DNA of 62,890 bases from an uncultured Oleiphilus sp. GTDB taxonomy: Bacteria; Pseudomonadota; Gammaproteobacteria; Pseudomonadales; Oleiphilaceae. A program made the translations under genes and the position numbers. Below, piece after piece: positions 1 through 10,217 of this stretch. Every line of letters begins with the position of its first letter. Positions within the stretch are counted from its first letter, which is position 1. The stretch spans positions 1 through 62,890 of the forward strand of contig CAJWBE010000026.1 in the NCBI GenBank assembly GCA_913020045.1, written 5' to 3'. The notes under the pieces were generated by a model. The model saw only the letters and a program-made list of their open reading frames with translations, was not told where the DNA came from and made no database searches.

Positions 1-167
1 ATCCAAATTTCTCTGGGCTATCCCCCACTACTAGGCAGTTTCCTACGCGTTACTCACCCGTCCGCCGCTCGTCAGCATCTAGCAAGCTAGATCTGTTACC
101 GCTCGACTTGCATGTGTTAAGCCTGCCGCCAGCGTTCAATCTGAGCCATGATCAAACTCTTCAGTTT
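1..167 (-). rRNA. rrs: 16S ribosomal RNA, 5' end (partial)
   Basis: Read on the minus strand, this is the conserved 5' end of bacterial 16S rRNA. It contains the 27F primer-site consensus (AGAGTTTGATCATGGCTCAG at 141-160), the hairpin of variable region V1 with arms ATCTAG/CTAGAT, and the conserved GGCGGACGGGTGAGTAACGCG stretch. The mature 5' end is placed at 167 by analogy with E. coli, which begins AAATTGAAGAGTTTGA. The gene runs off the left edge, so only about 165 nt of some 1,530 are present. The sequence is clearly gammaproteobacterial, but this short piece is not enough to name a genus. Confidence 0.98.
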
Positions 168-380
168 AATCTACTCGCCATTCCGAAGAATGACTAATTT
201 TTGCTCAAGTCTAAAACAACTGTTTCGTACAATTACTGTATTACAAATAAATGAATTCACAGGTCGTTGACTTGATAATCTCTTAATTCGAAGCCGTCAT
301 CTAACTACATAATTGCAGCTAAAAGTGCTTCTAATCGTGAAACCATCTCAGTCAGCGCCCACACGAATTGCTTGGTCAAT

Positions 381-392
381 TTTTAAAGATCG
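381..392 (-). promoter_or_regulatory. boxA-like antitermination site in the rRNA leader
   Basis: The minus strand reads CGATCTTTAAAA, which matches 9 of 12 positions of the rrn boxA consensus TGCTCTTTAACA. It is followed by AGCAATTCGTGTGGG, a sequence typical of gammaproteobacterial rrn leaders. In E. coli the site loads NusB/S10 to protect rRNA transcripts from Rho. It lies between the proximal promoter and the 16S gene, as expected. Confidence 0.6.
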
Positions 393-432
393 TGCCTGAG
401 AAACAGTGTCTGTTCCCTCAAGCGAGGCGCGT

Positions 433-460
433 ATTCTACAGCGCCAATTCGTGTTGTCAA
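433..460 (-). promoter_or_regulatory. Proximal rRNA promoter
   Basis: On the minus strand there is a perfect -35 (TTGACA, 455-460), a 16-bp spacer and a -10 (TAGAAT, 433-438). A GC-rich discriminator (ACGCGCCTC) follows, like the stringently controlled E. coli rrn P1 promoters. The bases upstream of the -35 (461-490) are rich in A/T and could serve as an UP element. Transcription would start near 426, about 260 nt before mature 16S. Confidence 0.85.
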
Positions 461-612
461 CGACTTTTTTAGCCGCCTTGAAAATTTCTTTTCAAGCCTT
501 GATCTCTCGATCAAGCAACACTTTCTAAGCTCATGATTTACATCATATTAAGAAGCTTAAAACCCCTCTCTAGTAGTGCTTGTTTTAAGCCCTGTCCGTT
601 GAGGAGGTGCGC

Positions 613-640
613 ATTATATAGAGACCAATCTTCCGGTCAA
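613..640 (-). promoter_or_regulatory. Distal rRNA promoter
   Basis: A second promoter on the minus strand has -35 TTGACC (635-640), a 16-bp spacer and a perfect -10 TATAAT (613-618), followed by the GC-rich discriminator GCGCACC. It lies about 180 bp upstream of the proximal promoter and only about 50 bp beyond the msrQ stop codon. The spacing and discriminator match the proximal promoter, so both look like strong growth-rate-regulated rrn promoters. Confidence 0.85.
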
Positions 641-691
641 CAGCTAAGACACAAAAACTTCATTTAATTGTGTTAGCAAATGTAAACAAGG

Positions 692-1294
692 TTAACTGCG
701 CTGAACACTAAATAGGCGACGCTTGAAATAGGAAAAACGGAACGACAGAAGAAGCAAGGCCAAAGCGGCATAAAAAGCCGCCTCAGTATAGTCAGAACGC
801 ACCTGCCAAAAGACATGAATGACAGCCGCAATCACTGCAACATAAACCAAGCGATGCAAAGACTTCCAGCGCTTACCTAGCTTTTTGACCATAACTTTAG
901 GGGAAGTAACCGCAAGCGATAACAATACGATAAATGCAACAAAACCCGCCATTACGTAGAGCCGACTATATATGTCCTCGATAAAGTTTTGCCAATCGAC
1001 TAACAGGAACGCATAGGAGGCAACATGCAATGAGGCGTAGAAAAATACAAACAACCCAAACATTCGCCGAAAACGATTGATACCAGAAAGCTGTTTGATC
1101 TTTCGTAACGGGCTCATTGCGAGCACCAACATCAAAGCAAGAATCGCCACCTCACCTAAGAATTCAACTAACGCTTTCGCCGGCTCAGCACCCAACCCAC
1201 CTTGAGCAGCAAGATAGACAATATAAGCAAGCGGAGCGAAGCCCAGCGAAAAACACAAAAGCCAGGCGACTTTACTGCGAAATAAAGAACTCAT
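692..1294 (-). CDS. msrQ: MsrQ, heme-binding membrane subunit of the periplasmic methionine sulfoxide reductase
   Basis: A 200-residue integral membrane protein with about six hydrophobic segments, of the YedZ/ferric-reductase-like family. It carries the expected heme-ligand histidines at about 90, 147 and 160. MsrQ takes electrons from the respiratory chain and hands them to MsrP, which repairs oxidised methionine in periplasmic proteins. Its ATG follows the msrP stop codon directly (TAG-ATG), so the two genes are translationally coupled in the usual P-then-Q order. Length and topology fit the family, and the neighbour makes the call secure. The leftward rRNA promoter begins some 50 bp past its stop codon with no obvious T-tract terminator between. 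Confidence 0.93.
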   Translation of the reverse strand: MSSLFRSKVAWLLCFSLGFAPLAYIVYLAAQGGLGAEPAKALVEFLGEVAILALMLVLAMSPLRKIKQLSGINRFRRMFGLFVFFYASLHVASYAFLLVDWQNFIEDIYSRLYVMAGFVAFIVLLSLAVTSPKVMVKKLGKRWKSLHRLVYVAVIAAVIHVFWQVRSDYTEAAFYAALALLLLSFRFSYFKRRLFSVQRS

Positions 1295-2263
1295 CTAGAA
1301 ATTTTTCCGTAGGTCCATCCCTCGATAGAGGGACGCCACCTCATCGGCATAACCATTAAACATAGCCGTATCGATACGGTTTGGACTAAACAAGGAGTTG
1401 GGTAATCGGCGCTCACGTTTTTGACTCCAACGAGGATGGTCGACACCTGGGTTAACGTTCGAGTAGAAACCGTACTCACTCGGACCAGACTTCTCCCAAC
1501 TCGTAACAGGACGCTTTTCTGTAAATTTGATTTTGACGATCGATTTAATGCTTTTGAAGCCATACTTCCACGGCACAACTAATCGCAGCGGAGCCCCATT
1601 TTGATTAGGCATCGACTTTCCATACACACCGACAGCAAGAATTGTCAGAGGATGCATCGCCTCATCAATGCGCAAGCCTTCGACGTATGGCCACTCTAGT
1701 GAAGTCAGATAGGAGCGCTGACCACGCATTTCGCTCGGGCGCTGCAAGGTCTCAAATTCAACATACTTCGCCTTGGAGTTAGGCTTGAATTTTTCCAGCA
1801 CTTTGTTCAACGGTAAACCAACCCAAGGAATCACCATCGACCACGCCTCAACACAGCGCAATCGATAAATCCTCTCTTCTAGAGAAACACCCTTGAGCAA
1901 ATCTTCAAGCTGAAACACTCCCGTCTTGTCCGCCTCCCCCTCTACTGACACGGACCAAGGGTCGACAGTCATCTCGTGAGCATACTTTTTAGGGTCGGAC
2001 TTATCCGTACCGAACTCATAGAAATTATTGTAGGAGGTAACGTCATCGTAAGGCGTCAGCGTCTCACCGCGCCCATATGGTGTCGTTATTAAATTAGGAT
2101 ATGTTGTCGATAAAGCAGCACTTGAGAACGGAGAGATACCTGCCGCCATCAAACCGACACCGGCTGTAGCGCCGGCAATAAATGAACGCCGACTACTATA
2201 GACCGACTCAGAGGTAATTTCTGACGGACAAATATCGGACGTTTTTTTGATCTTAATTAACAT
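1295..2263 (-). CDS. msrP: MsrP, molybdopterin-dependent protein-methionine-sulfoxide reductase catalytic subunit
   Basis: A 322-residue protein of the YedY/MsrP family (E. coli 334 residues). The N-terminus has a Tat signal with twin arginines at 25-26 (SSRRSFIAG) and an Ala/Gly-rich hydrophobic stretch, so the folded Mo-cofactor enzyme is exported to the periplasm. Cys137 in [10 protein letters not shown] is the expected molybdenum ligand. The C-terminal region keeps family blocks such as [13 protein letters not shown] and TSWE. It repairs Met-SO in envelope proteins with electrons from MsrQ, encoded next. pssA lies 69 bp upstream on the same strand with no clear terminator between, so read-through from pssA is possible. 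Confidence 0.95.
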   Translation of the reverse strand: MLIKIKKTSDICPSEITSESVYSSRRSFIAGATAGVGLMAAGISPFSSAALSTTYPNLITTPYGRGETLTPYDDVTSYNNFYEFGTDKSDPKKYAHEMTVDPWSVSVEGEADKTGVFQLEDLLKGVSLEERIYRLRCVEAWSMVIPWVGLPLNKVLEKFKPNSKAKYVEFETLQRPSEMRGQRSYLTSLEWPYVEGLRIDEAMHPLTILAVGVYGKSMPNQNGAPLRLVVPWKYGFKSIKSIVKIKFTEKRPVTSWEKSGPSEYGFYSNVNPGVDHPRWSQKRERRLPNSLFSPNRIDTAMFNGYADEVASLYRGMDLRKNF

Positions 2264-2332
2264 AGAGAGCTCCTAAGCAAACAACACTTGCGCAAGCTTA
2301 GACCCTCAATCGTAAAAAGATTCCCTAAGCGA

Positions 2333-3130
2333 TTATTTTTTTCTCAAAATAAATTGATTGAACGGCCCTGAGAGCGCATAGATAAAAAAGCCGGCCAATA
2401 AAACTAACGCAGGCTCCAATGCAATAACCGCAAAAACCAAAACAATAATCAGAACCGCCGTGAATGGCACTCGTTTCTTCATATCAAACTCTTTAAACGA
2501 ATGATAAAGAACATTACTGACCATCATCACGCCCGCAAACGCTACCACTAACATAGTGAACAGAGTCAAAAACTGCGACTGCTCATAACTATGCGTCACC
2601 CAAACAAAGCCAGCAACCAATGCCGCCGCGGAGGGACTTGGCAGCCCAATGAAAAAGCGCTTATCAACAGAGTCGATTTGCGTATTAAAACGCGCCAAAC
2701 GCAAAGCAGCGCCCGCCACATAAATAAACGTAGCAATCCAACCCAGATTACCCAACGACTGCAAGTTAAGCGAAAAAGCCACCAACGCAGGTGCAACACC
2801 AAATGCAACCATATCGACAAGGCTATCGTATTCTGCACCAAACGCACTTTGCGTATTAGTCATACGCGCAACACGCCCATCTAGACCATCGAGAACCATC
2901 GAAACAAAAATAGCGATAGCGGCATTGTCAAAATGACCATCCATTCCAGCGACAATTGCATAGAACCCTGAAAACAACGATGCCGTTGTAAATAAGTTAG
3001 GCAGCAAGTATATGCCACGCCCCAACTTCGAAGTTCGCTTGGCATCCTCTGGCTGCTCAACAGACGAATTTGCACCGGAACCCTCAACCTTCACTTCTTG
3101 ATCGTCAATAACTTCAGTTTTTTTCGTCAT
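2333..3130 (-). CDS. pssA: CDP-diacylglycerol--serine O-phosphatidyltransferase
   Basis: A 265-residue membrane enzyme that makes phosphatidylserine from CDP-diacylglycerol and serine, the precursor of phosphatidylethanolamine. The CDP-alcohol phosphatidyltransferase signature DG-x2-AR-x8-G-x3-D-x3-D is complete (Asp84, Gly85, Ala88, Arg89, Gly98, Asp102, Asp106). Several membrane segments follow to the C-terminus. The first 35 residues are polar and charged, a cytosolic extension. It belongs to the integral membrane Pss type, not the peripheral E. coli type. It lies downstream of ilvC, separated by a good terminator, and upstream of msrPQ. Confidence 0.93.
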   Translation of the reverse strand: MTKKTEVIDDQEVKVEGSGANSSVEQPEDAKRTSKLGRGIYLLPNLFTTASLFSGFYAIVAGMDGHFDNAAIAIFVSMVLDGLDGRVARMTNTQSAFGAEYDSLVDMVAFGVAPALVAFSLNLQSLGNLGWIATFIYVAGAALRLARFNTQIDSVDKRFFIGLPSPSAAALVAGFVWVTHSYEQSQFLTLFTMLVVAFAGVMMVSNVLYHSFKEFDMKKRVPFTAVLIIVLVFAVIALEPALVLLAGFFIYALSGPFNQFILRKK

Positions 3131-3185
3131 TTCGCTCTCGTAAATTCTGCGCCACTCGGCCGCCCTTTGCTAAAAAGAGCAGTAC

Positions 3186-3223
3186 AAAAAAAAACGGCCT
3201 ATTAGGTTTCCCCATAAGCCGTT
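3186..3223 (-). terminator. Intrinsic terminator after ilvC
   Basis: On the minus strand a GC-containing hairpin (outer arms AACGGC at 218-223 and GCCGTT at 193-198 of the 3 kb region, one mismatch, then TAT/ATA) is followed by a run of about nine T. It lies about 70 bp beyond the ilvC stop codon and separates the ilv genes from pssA. Confidence 0.8.
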
Positions 3224-3294
3224 CTTATTCTAACGCGATTTAGCCCACTATGTGGCCAAAATTATCACGCCAGCACCGCAATGATTGCAAGCGC

Positions 3295-4320
<1,026 letters not shown>

Positions 4321-4391
4321 CTAAATTAAACATCGGTGTCCGCTATAGTGCGGCACACCCAATCAACTAAAATTTCCAACCAACATAGCGC

Positions 4392-4883
4392 TTAAAGGCT
4401 TAAGACCTTTTCGCCTCTAGCGATACCGGAAACACCACTTCGAACAACCTCTAACACGCTACCTTCTGAAACAGAACGGATAAACGCATCGAGCTTATCG
4501 CTATTTCCTGTCACCTGAACGGTATATACAGAGCTGTTCACATCAACAACCTGGCCCCGAAAAATATCGACAGTACGCGTAATCTCCGCGCGCTGCGAAC
4601 CGGTCGCTTTTACCTTAACTAACATCAATTCACGCTCTATATGAGCACCTTCGGTCAGGTCGACCAACTTAACGACTTCGATCAGCTTGTTAAGCTGCTT
4701 AGTAATCTGCTCGATCACCTTATCCGAACCCGAAGTCGTCACCGTCAAACGTGACAAAGATTCATCCTCTGTCGGCGCAACGGTTAAGGTTTCAATGTTA
4801 TAGTTTCTTTGCGAAAACAAACCCACAACCCGCGATAATGCTCCCGGCTCGTTTTCCAACAAGACTGAAATAATTCTACGCAT
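4392..4883 (-). CDS. ilvH: Acetolactate synthase small (regulatory) subunit
   Basis: A 163-residue protein, the same length as E. coli IlvH. The N-terminal ACT domain (about 1-75, starting RRIISVLLENEPGALSRV) binds valine for feedback inhibition. The C-terminal ALS_ss_C domain supports the large subunit. Its start lies 5 bp after the ilvI stop codon, so the two subunits are made together. Match to the family is full length. Confidence 0.96.
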   Translation of the reverse strand: MRRIISVLLENEPGALSRVVGLFSQRNYNIETLTVAPTEDESLSRLTVTTSGSDKVIEQITKQLNKLIEVVKLVDLTEGAHIERELMLVKVKATGSQRAEITRTVDIFRGQVVDVNSSVYTVQVTGNSDKLDAFIRSVSEGSVLEVVRSGVSGIARGEKVLSL

Positions 4884-4888
4884 GGTAT

Positions 4889-6610
4889 TTAGGTCCTCTC
4901 CGTTTTGCTAAGCCACATATCATTCATTGAGCCACGCGCGATTTGCATCGGATAAACGTGCTCTTTTGGATCAACATAAACATTGATAAACACTAAACGG
5001 TCTTTCATCGCGAACGCTTTTTCTAGCGTTGATTCAAGCTCATCAAGCTTATTAACCGTCATGCCAACGTGCCCATAAGACTCGACTAACTTAGTGAAGT
5101 CTGGCAAAGAATCCATATAGGAATATGAATGGCGCGACTCATAATTCATATCCTGCCACTGTTTAACCATCCCCAAAGCTTCGTTGTTCAACAACAGCAC
5201 CTTGAGCGGCAAGTTATACTGATTACACGTCGAGAGCTCTTGAATATTCATTTGAATACTGCCCTCACCCGTAACACAAACAACCTCTGCTTCAGGAAAA
5301 TTAAGCTTTATCCCCATCGCAGCAGGCAATCCGAAGCCCATCGTCCCTAAACCACCAGAATTGATCCAACGGTTCGGCTTATCAAATTTATAATACTGCG
5401 CAGCATACATTTGATGCTGACCTACGTCAGACGTCACAAACGCATCCCCTTTAGTCACTTTATGGAGCGTCTCAATAACATGCTGAGGTTTAATCGAATC
5501 TTGAGTAGATGGCTCATACCTACCGCCATGAACTGTGCGCCAGCCTTCAATTTTCTTCCACCAAGCATCAAGTGCAGCTTGATCGATTTCGATTTCTGAC
5601 TCCTCAACCAGAGCCAACATATCTGTTAGAACAGAATCAACCGGACCAACTATTGGCACATCAACACCAACGGTTTTAGAAATGTTCGCAGGGTCAATAT
5701 CGATATGAATGATACGAGCACCCGGACAGAACTTATCCGTTGCATTCGTCACACGGTCATCGAAGCGAGCACCTACTGCAAGTACCAAGTCGGAATGGTG
5801 CATCGCCTCATTTGCTTCATAAGTGCCGTGCATACCCAGCATACCAACACTGCGTTTTGCCGTGCCTGGGTAACAACCCAAGCCCATCAAGGTTTGCGTA
5901 ACCGGATAATTCAAACGGTCAACCAGCTCCGTCAATAACTTTGAGGCGCCGCCAATAATGACACCTCCACCCGCATAAATAATGGGCCGCTTGGCAGACA
6001 TCAACATATCGACAGCTTTACGGATCTGACCAGAGTGCCCTCGCACAGGAGGCGCATAAGAACGAAGTTTCACCTTTTTAGGATAGACATACTCGAAGCG
6101 CTCATTGGGCGCCGTCATATCCTTAGGAATATCAACAACAACCGGACCCGGACGGCCTGATTGCGCAATATAGAACGCTTTTTTCAATACGTCAGGAATT
6201 TCAGAAGGGTGCCGAATCGCCATATTATGCTTAACAACAGGACGGGACACGCCCATCATGTCAGTCTCTTGGAAAGCGTCTTCGCCAATTAAGACAGACG
6301 GCACCTGACCACACAGGACAACCATTGGAATAGAATCGGTAAACGCCGTTGCGATACCTGTAATAGTATTAGTTGCGCCTGGACCAGAAGTAACAAGTAC
6401 CACCCCAGCCTTACCGGTTGCCCGCGCATAACCATCCGCCATGTGAACAGCGGCCTGCTCATGCCGGACTAAAATATGTTTAACGTGATCCTGTCTGAAC
6501 AGAGCATCATAAATATGCAATGCCGCCCCACCAGGATAGCCGTAGATATTCTCAACCCCCTCGTCTTTCAAAAAACGAGTGATCATATCGGCGCCAGATA
6601 ATAGCTCCAC
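4889..6610 (-). CDS. ilvI: Acetolactate synthase large (catalytic) subunit
   Basis: A 573-residue thiamine diphosphate enzyme that condenses pyruvate with pyruvate or 2-ketobutyrate. Domains in order are TPP-binding N-terminal (catalytic Glu51 in [13 protein letters not shown]), central, and TPP-binding C-terminal. In the last, the Mg/TPP motif reads GEGS...LLNN, with Glu where E. coli has GDGS. I chose the GTG at 6610 because it is preceded by AAAGG eight bases away and gives an N-terminus (VELLSGADM) aligned with E. coli IlvI; the upstream in-frame ATG adds 18 residues without a ribosome binding site. First gene of ilvI-ilvH-ilvC. Confidence 0.95.
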   Translation of the reverse strand: MELLSGADMITRFLKDEGVENIYGYPGGAALHIYDALFRQDHVKHILVRHEQAAVHMADGYARATGKAGVVLVTSGPGATNTITGIATAFTDSIPMVVLCGQVPSVLIGEDAFQETDMMGVSRPVVKHNMAIRHPSEIPDVLKKAFYIAQSGRPGPVVVDIPKDMTAPNERFEYVYPKKVKLRSYAPPVRGHSGQIRKAVDMLMSAKRPIIYAGGGVIIGGASKLLTELVDRLNYPVTQTLMGLGCYPGTAKRSVGMLGMHGTYEANEAMHHSDLVLAVGARFDDRVTNATDKFCPGARIIHIDIDPANISKTVGVDVPIVGPVDSVLTDMLALVEESEIEIDQAALDAWWKKIEGWRTVHGGRYEPSTQDSIKPQHVIETLHKVTKGDAFVTSDVGQHQMYAAQYYKFDKPNRWINSGGLGTMGFGLPAAMGIKLNFPEAEVVCVTGEGSIQMNIQELSTCNQYNLPLKVLLLNNEALGMVKQWQDMNYESRHSYSYMDSLPDFTKLVESYGHVGMTVNKLDELESTLEKAFAMKDRLVFINVYVDPKEHVYPMQIARGSMNDMWLSKTERT

Positions 6611-7029
6611 GATAATTACCTTTAATAAGTGAATGTAATTTTTAGGATGCTTTAGCCGAATCAACTATCACTTCTTTTGGAAGTGCCATTTTACATTAAA
6701 CGTGATTTTTACGATCAACAAGGCGGGGAGTTTCGCCCAATAATGCAACATTTTTGTACTGCACTACCTGTTATCAGTGATCGCTGCTGCCTATCCGATT
6801 GGGATGTACCGACAACAAAATCTCGCTAGGGGGGATTGATTACCACTCAGAGGACTGTAAAAACCTCGGCCTAAAGCAACCAACAATTCTGACACGCAAT
6901 TACGAAGAGTCAACACTCTTCACAGTTTTTTAAAAGATATCAGGGATTTCATGCTTATTTTCGACCAAATCCACTCTCTGTCCTATAGTTGTTAGTGATT
7001 CAAACCCAATGCTGAAGAGACCAAAGAAC
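6611..7029. other. Intergenic region between ilvI and the DUF4124 gene
   Basis: About 420 bp without a supported gene, holding the divergent control regions. On the minus strand it has a candidate ilvI promoter (6886-6913) overlapping a 7-bp inverted repeat, then about 270 nt of leader before the ilvI GTG. The leader has local hairpin potential, for example GGGCG/CGCCC near 6721-6740, but no clear leader peptide rich in Ile/Val/Leu and no obvious terminator. A transcribed cis-regulatory RNA is possible but not shown. Confidence 0.5.
6886..6913 (-). promoter_or_regulatory. Candidate ilvI promoter
   Basis: On the minus strand: -35 TTGACT (6908-6913), 16-bp spacer, -10 CAGAAT (6886-6891). The -35 lies inside a perfect inverted repeat (6904-6921, arms GAAGAGT/ACTCTTC, 4-nt spacer), which could be an operator. 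The 5' leader would be about 270 nt. The -10 is only a 4/6 match, so this is tentative. Confidence 0.4.
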
Positions 7030-7488
7030 ATGAAGACCACCACATTTAGCGCCATAGGCATGGCATTTCTGATCGCTTTAGCGCTATCGCCAGCGCAAGC
7101 CTTTGCTGACAAAGTATTTAAATGGACCGATGATGCTGGCAATATTCATTACTCTGACATCCAACCCAATAATGTCGACGCTGAAAATCTAAAGATTAGC
7201 GGAGGCAAACCCTCATCGAGTAGAGGGAGCGTTCAGGAAAAAGCGCAAAACCTAAGTGAGAAGAAAAACGCAGAGCTTGAGCAAAAAGCGGCAGACCTTC
7301 AAGCCGGCACAGAAAAACGAGAAAATGATGCGCAATGTGTCGCGATTCGAGAAAACCTCAAGAAAATACGCGACAGCAGTCGAGTAAAAGTGAGCGAGAA
7401 CGGAGAGCTGCGTTATTTAAACCCAGAAGAAATCGCTGAAAGAAAGCAGAACTATCAAGATATGCTCGACGAACACTGCGCAAAGTAA
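7030..7488 (+). CDS. Exported DUF4124-domain protein
   Basis: A 152-residue secreted protein. A signal peptide ends near residue 26 (AQAFA), and the mature N-terminus is a DUF4124 domain with the typical pattern VFKWTDDAGNIHYSD. The rest is charged and probably helical (about 65-152), with one Cys at each end of this segment. DUF4124 proteins are common in gammaproteobacterial envelopes and their function is not known. I start at 7030, because the ATG seven codons earlier would put charged residues before a normal signal peptide; neither has a strong ribosome binding site. Confidence 0.8.
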   Translation: MKTTTFSAIGMAFLIALALSPAQAFADKVFKWTDDAGNIHYSDIQPNNVDAENLKISGGKPSSSRGSVQEKAQNLSEKKNAELEQKAADLQAGTEKRENDAQCVAIRENLKKIRDSSRVKVSENGELRYLNPEEIAERKQNYQDMLDEHCAK

Positions 7489-7535
7489 TAGCAGCCTCCA
7501 ACCTCAGTTCGTAGATCATCACTCACAAATTTTAT

Positions 7536-7559
7536 GCGGAGCCTGCCTTCAGGCTCCGC
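7536..7559. terminator. Hairpin between convergent DUF4124 and clpB genes
   Basis: A perfect 10-bp stem (GCGGAGCCTG/CAGGCTCCGC) with a 4-nt loop sits between two convergent stop codons. On the minus strand it is followed by ATAAAATTT, a weak U tract. It probably serves as terminator for both genes. Confidence 0.65.
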
Positions 7560-7569
7560 AACAAACCGG

Positions 7570-10134
7570 CTAGTTAAACGAAATAGTATCCTCATCTACC
7601 GCCGCTTTTATTAGATCTCCCGCCGCGAACTCTCCCGACAAGATCTTTTGCGCTAATGGGTTCTCAACCCAGCGCTGAATCGCCCGCTTCAAGGGCCTTG
7701 CACCATAAACCGGATCAAACCCGGCATCCGCTAGCTTCACCATTGCCTCATCAGAAAATTCAATGCCGATTCCTTGCTCCTGTAATCTTGCTTCGAGGTG
7801 CTGCAGCTGAATTTTTGCGATTCCCTGAATCTGTGAAGCTTCGAGAGCGTGGAAGACAACTACCTCGTCAATGCGGTTTACAAATTCCGGCCGGAAGTGC
7901 CCCGTTACAGCTTCCATTACAGCAGCCTTAACTGGCTCATAACCTGCACCGCTCATACTCTGAATAATGTCGGAGCCAAGGTTGGAGGTCATGACAATTA
8001 CTGTATTTCTGAAATCAACCGTTCGGCCCTGGCCATCCGTTAGACGACCATCCTCAAGCACCTGAAGCAAAATATTGAACACGTCTGGATGCGCCTTCTC
8101 AACTTCATCTAACAGCAAAACAGAATAAGGACGCCGTCGAACCGCCTCCGTCAAATACCCGCCTTCTTCATAACCGACATAGCCCGGCGGCGCACCTATT
8201 AAGCGAGCCACTGAGTGCTTCTCCATAAACTCCGACATATCTATCCGAATCATTGCTTCTTCGGTGTCAAACAAAAAACCGGCCAGAGACTTACACAACT
8301 CCGTCTTGCCCACACCCGTTGGCCCAAGAAACAAGAACGAACCGTTTGGACGATTTGGATCAGACAGGCCCGCACGAGACCGGCGAACCGCATCCGACAC
8401 TGCGGTCACCGCCTCATCTTGACCAATGACTCGGCCATGCAAGGCCTCTTCCATACGCAATAGCTTGTCTCTCTCACCCTCAAGCATTTTAGACACAGGA
8501 ATACCGGTCCACTTCGAAACGGTCTCCGCTATTTCTTCTTCGGTTACCCTGTTGCGCAACAACGTCATACCTACCATCTCAGCCTGACTAGCCATATCTA
8601 GCTGCTTTTCAAGCTCCGGAATCGTCCCGTACTGTAATTCAGACATCAGGCCCAGGTCACCCGCACGACGCGCACTTTCTAGTTCGACTCTCGCCTGCTC
8701 AAGCTGACTCTTCACTTTCTGCGAACCATGCAACGCTGCTTTCTCTGCTAGCCAAACCTCTTCAAGATCAGCGAACTCTTTTGAGGCCTCATCTATTTTC
8801 GCATTCAGGTCAACCAAGCTCTTTTTGGAGCCCTCATCTTTTTCTTTCTTAAGCGCCTCACGCTCAATTTTTAACTGAATGAGGCGGCGCTCAAGACGAT
8901 CCAAGGACTCAGGCTTTGAATCCATTTCCATGCGGATCTGACTAGCGGCCTCATCCACTAGATCGATGGCCTTGTCCGGCAACTGGCGATCTGCGATATA
9001 ACGGTGCGACAGTTTTCCCGCTGCGATAATCGCGCCATTGGTAATTTCTACCCCATGGTGAACCTCATAGCGCTCTTTTAAGCCGCGCAATATAGCGATG
9101 GTATCTTCAACCGTTGGCTCTTTAACCAATACCTTTTGAAAACGTCGCTCCAGCGCTGCATCTTTTTCAATATATGTTCGGTATTCATCAAGGGTCGTCG
9201 CACCAACACAATGCAACTCACCACGCGATAGCGCAGGCTTGAGCATGTTACCCGCATCCATCGAACCTTCGGCTTTACCGGCGCCTACCATGGTATGAAT
9301 CTCATCGATGAACAAAATGATTTGTCCTTCCTGCTTCGACAACTCATTCAAAACACCTTTAAGGCGCTCCTCAAATTCACCCCTAAATTTTGCACCAGCA
9401 ATCAAAGCTCCCATATCCAACGAAAGCACGCGCTTGTCTTTTAGACCATCAGGCACTTCGCCATTAACAATACGCTGCGCCAAGCCCTCTACAATCGCTG
9501 TTTTACCAACACCTGGCTCACCGATCAGTACGGGATTGTTCTTTCGTCGACGCTGCAAAACTTGAACGGTCCGACGAATTTCATCGTCTCGGCCAATCAC
9601 CGGATCAAGTTTTCCTTCAGCCGCCTTAGCCGTTAGATCAACCGTAAACTTGTCTAAAGCTTCTCTGCTCTCTTCTGCATTTTGATCGCTCACTGAATCC
9701 CCCCCTCGCACACTTTCGATCGCGCGCTCCAAGTTTTCTTGCGTGACACTAAGCTTCTTTAGCAAAGCGCCCAAGGCGCCCTTTTCTTCCAGTGAAGCCA
9801 ACAAGACCATTTCACTAGAAACAAACTGGTCCCCCTTCTTTTGCGTATATTTATCCGCAATATTGAGAAGCCGACCCAGGCTATTAGACATATGGACATC
9901 GCCATCGCTGCCTTCGACCGACGGTAACTGATCAATCAAGGTCTCGACGCGCTGCTTAAACGCAGGAACATCCACATTCACCTGTTTAAGTAACGACGAG
10001 ACACTGCCGTTCTGATCTAACAATGTTTTCATTAGATGGACCGGTTCAATAAAGTTATGGTCCTTTCCTAGCGCGAGCGACTGTGCATCAGACAACGCCA
10101 TTTGTAGCCGACTAGTCAATCGATCCATTCGCAT
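7570..10134 (-). CDS. clpB: ClpB disaggregase chaperone
   Basis: An 854-residue AAA+ hexameric ATPase (E. coli 857) that works with DnaK/DnaJ/GrpE to pull proteins out of aggregates. Order of domains: N-terminal Clp_N repeat domain (about 1-145), first AAA module with Walker A GEPGVGKT near 205, coiled-coil middle domain (about 410-525), second AAA module with GPTGVGKT near 605, then the ClpB D2-small domain. The N-terminus [21 protein letters not shown] aligns with E. coli. I looked for a sigma-32 promoter upstream and saw no convincing one. It is the only gene reading left between the hairpin and the VanZ-like gene. Confidence 0.98.
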   Translation of the reverse strand: MRMDRLTSRLQMALSDAQSLALGKDHNFIEPVHLMKTLLDQNGSVSSLLKQVNVDVPAFKQRVETLIDQLPSVEGSDGDVHMSNSLGRLLNIADKYTQKKGDQFVSSEMVLLASLEEKGALGALLKKLSVTQENLERAIESVRGGDSVSDQNAEESREALDKFTVDLTAKAAEGKLDPVIGRDDEIRRTVQVLQRRRKNNPVLIGEPGVGKTAIVEGLAQRIVNGEVPDGLKDKRVLSLDMGALIAGAKFRGEFEERLKGVLNELSKQEGQIILFIDEIHTMVGAGKAEGSMDAGNMLKPALSRGELHCVGATTLDEYRTYIEKDAALERRFQKVLVKEPTVEDTIAILRGLKERYEVHHGVEITNGAIIAAGKLSHRYIADRQLPDKAIDLVDEAASQIRMEMDSKPESLDRLERRLIQLKIEREALKKEKDEGSKKSLVDLNAKIDEASKEFADLEEVWLAEKAALHGSQKVKSQLEQARVELESARRAGDLGLMSELQYGTIPELEKQLDMASQAEMVGMTLLRNRVTEEEIAETVSKWTGIPVSKMLEGERDKLLRMEEALHGRVIGQDEAVTAVSDAVRRSRAGLSDPNRPNGSFLFLGPTGVGKTELCKSLAGFLFDTEEAMIRIDMSEFMEKHSVARLIGAPPGYVGYEEGGYLTEAVRRRPYSVLLLDEVEKAHPDVFNILLQVLEDGRLTDGQGRTVDFRNTVIVMTSNLGSDIIQSMSGAGYEPVKAAVMEAVTGHFRPEFVNRIDEVVVFHALEASQIQGIAKIQLQHLEARLQEQGIGIEFSDEAMVKLADAGFDPVYGARPLKRAIQRWVENPLAQKILSGEFAAGDLIKAAVDEDTISFN

Positions 10135-10217
10135 AATTCACCTCATAAAAAAGTGGCTGAAGTCTATTTAGACGCCAACCTAATCAATCCAATTACTGTT
10201 AAAATAAGTCCACTCCA

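Noticed and set aside
2287-2296. Short palindrome (CTTGCGCAAG) between msrP and pssA.
   Set aside because: Too short and without a U tract to call it a terminator or operator.
6920-6952. Ten-codon leader peptide (MKSLISFKKL) upstream of ilvI as an attenuator.
   Set aside because: Few Ile/Val/Leu codons, no ribosome binding site, and the following hairpin lacks a U tract; the better promoter lies after it.
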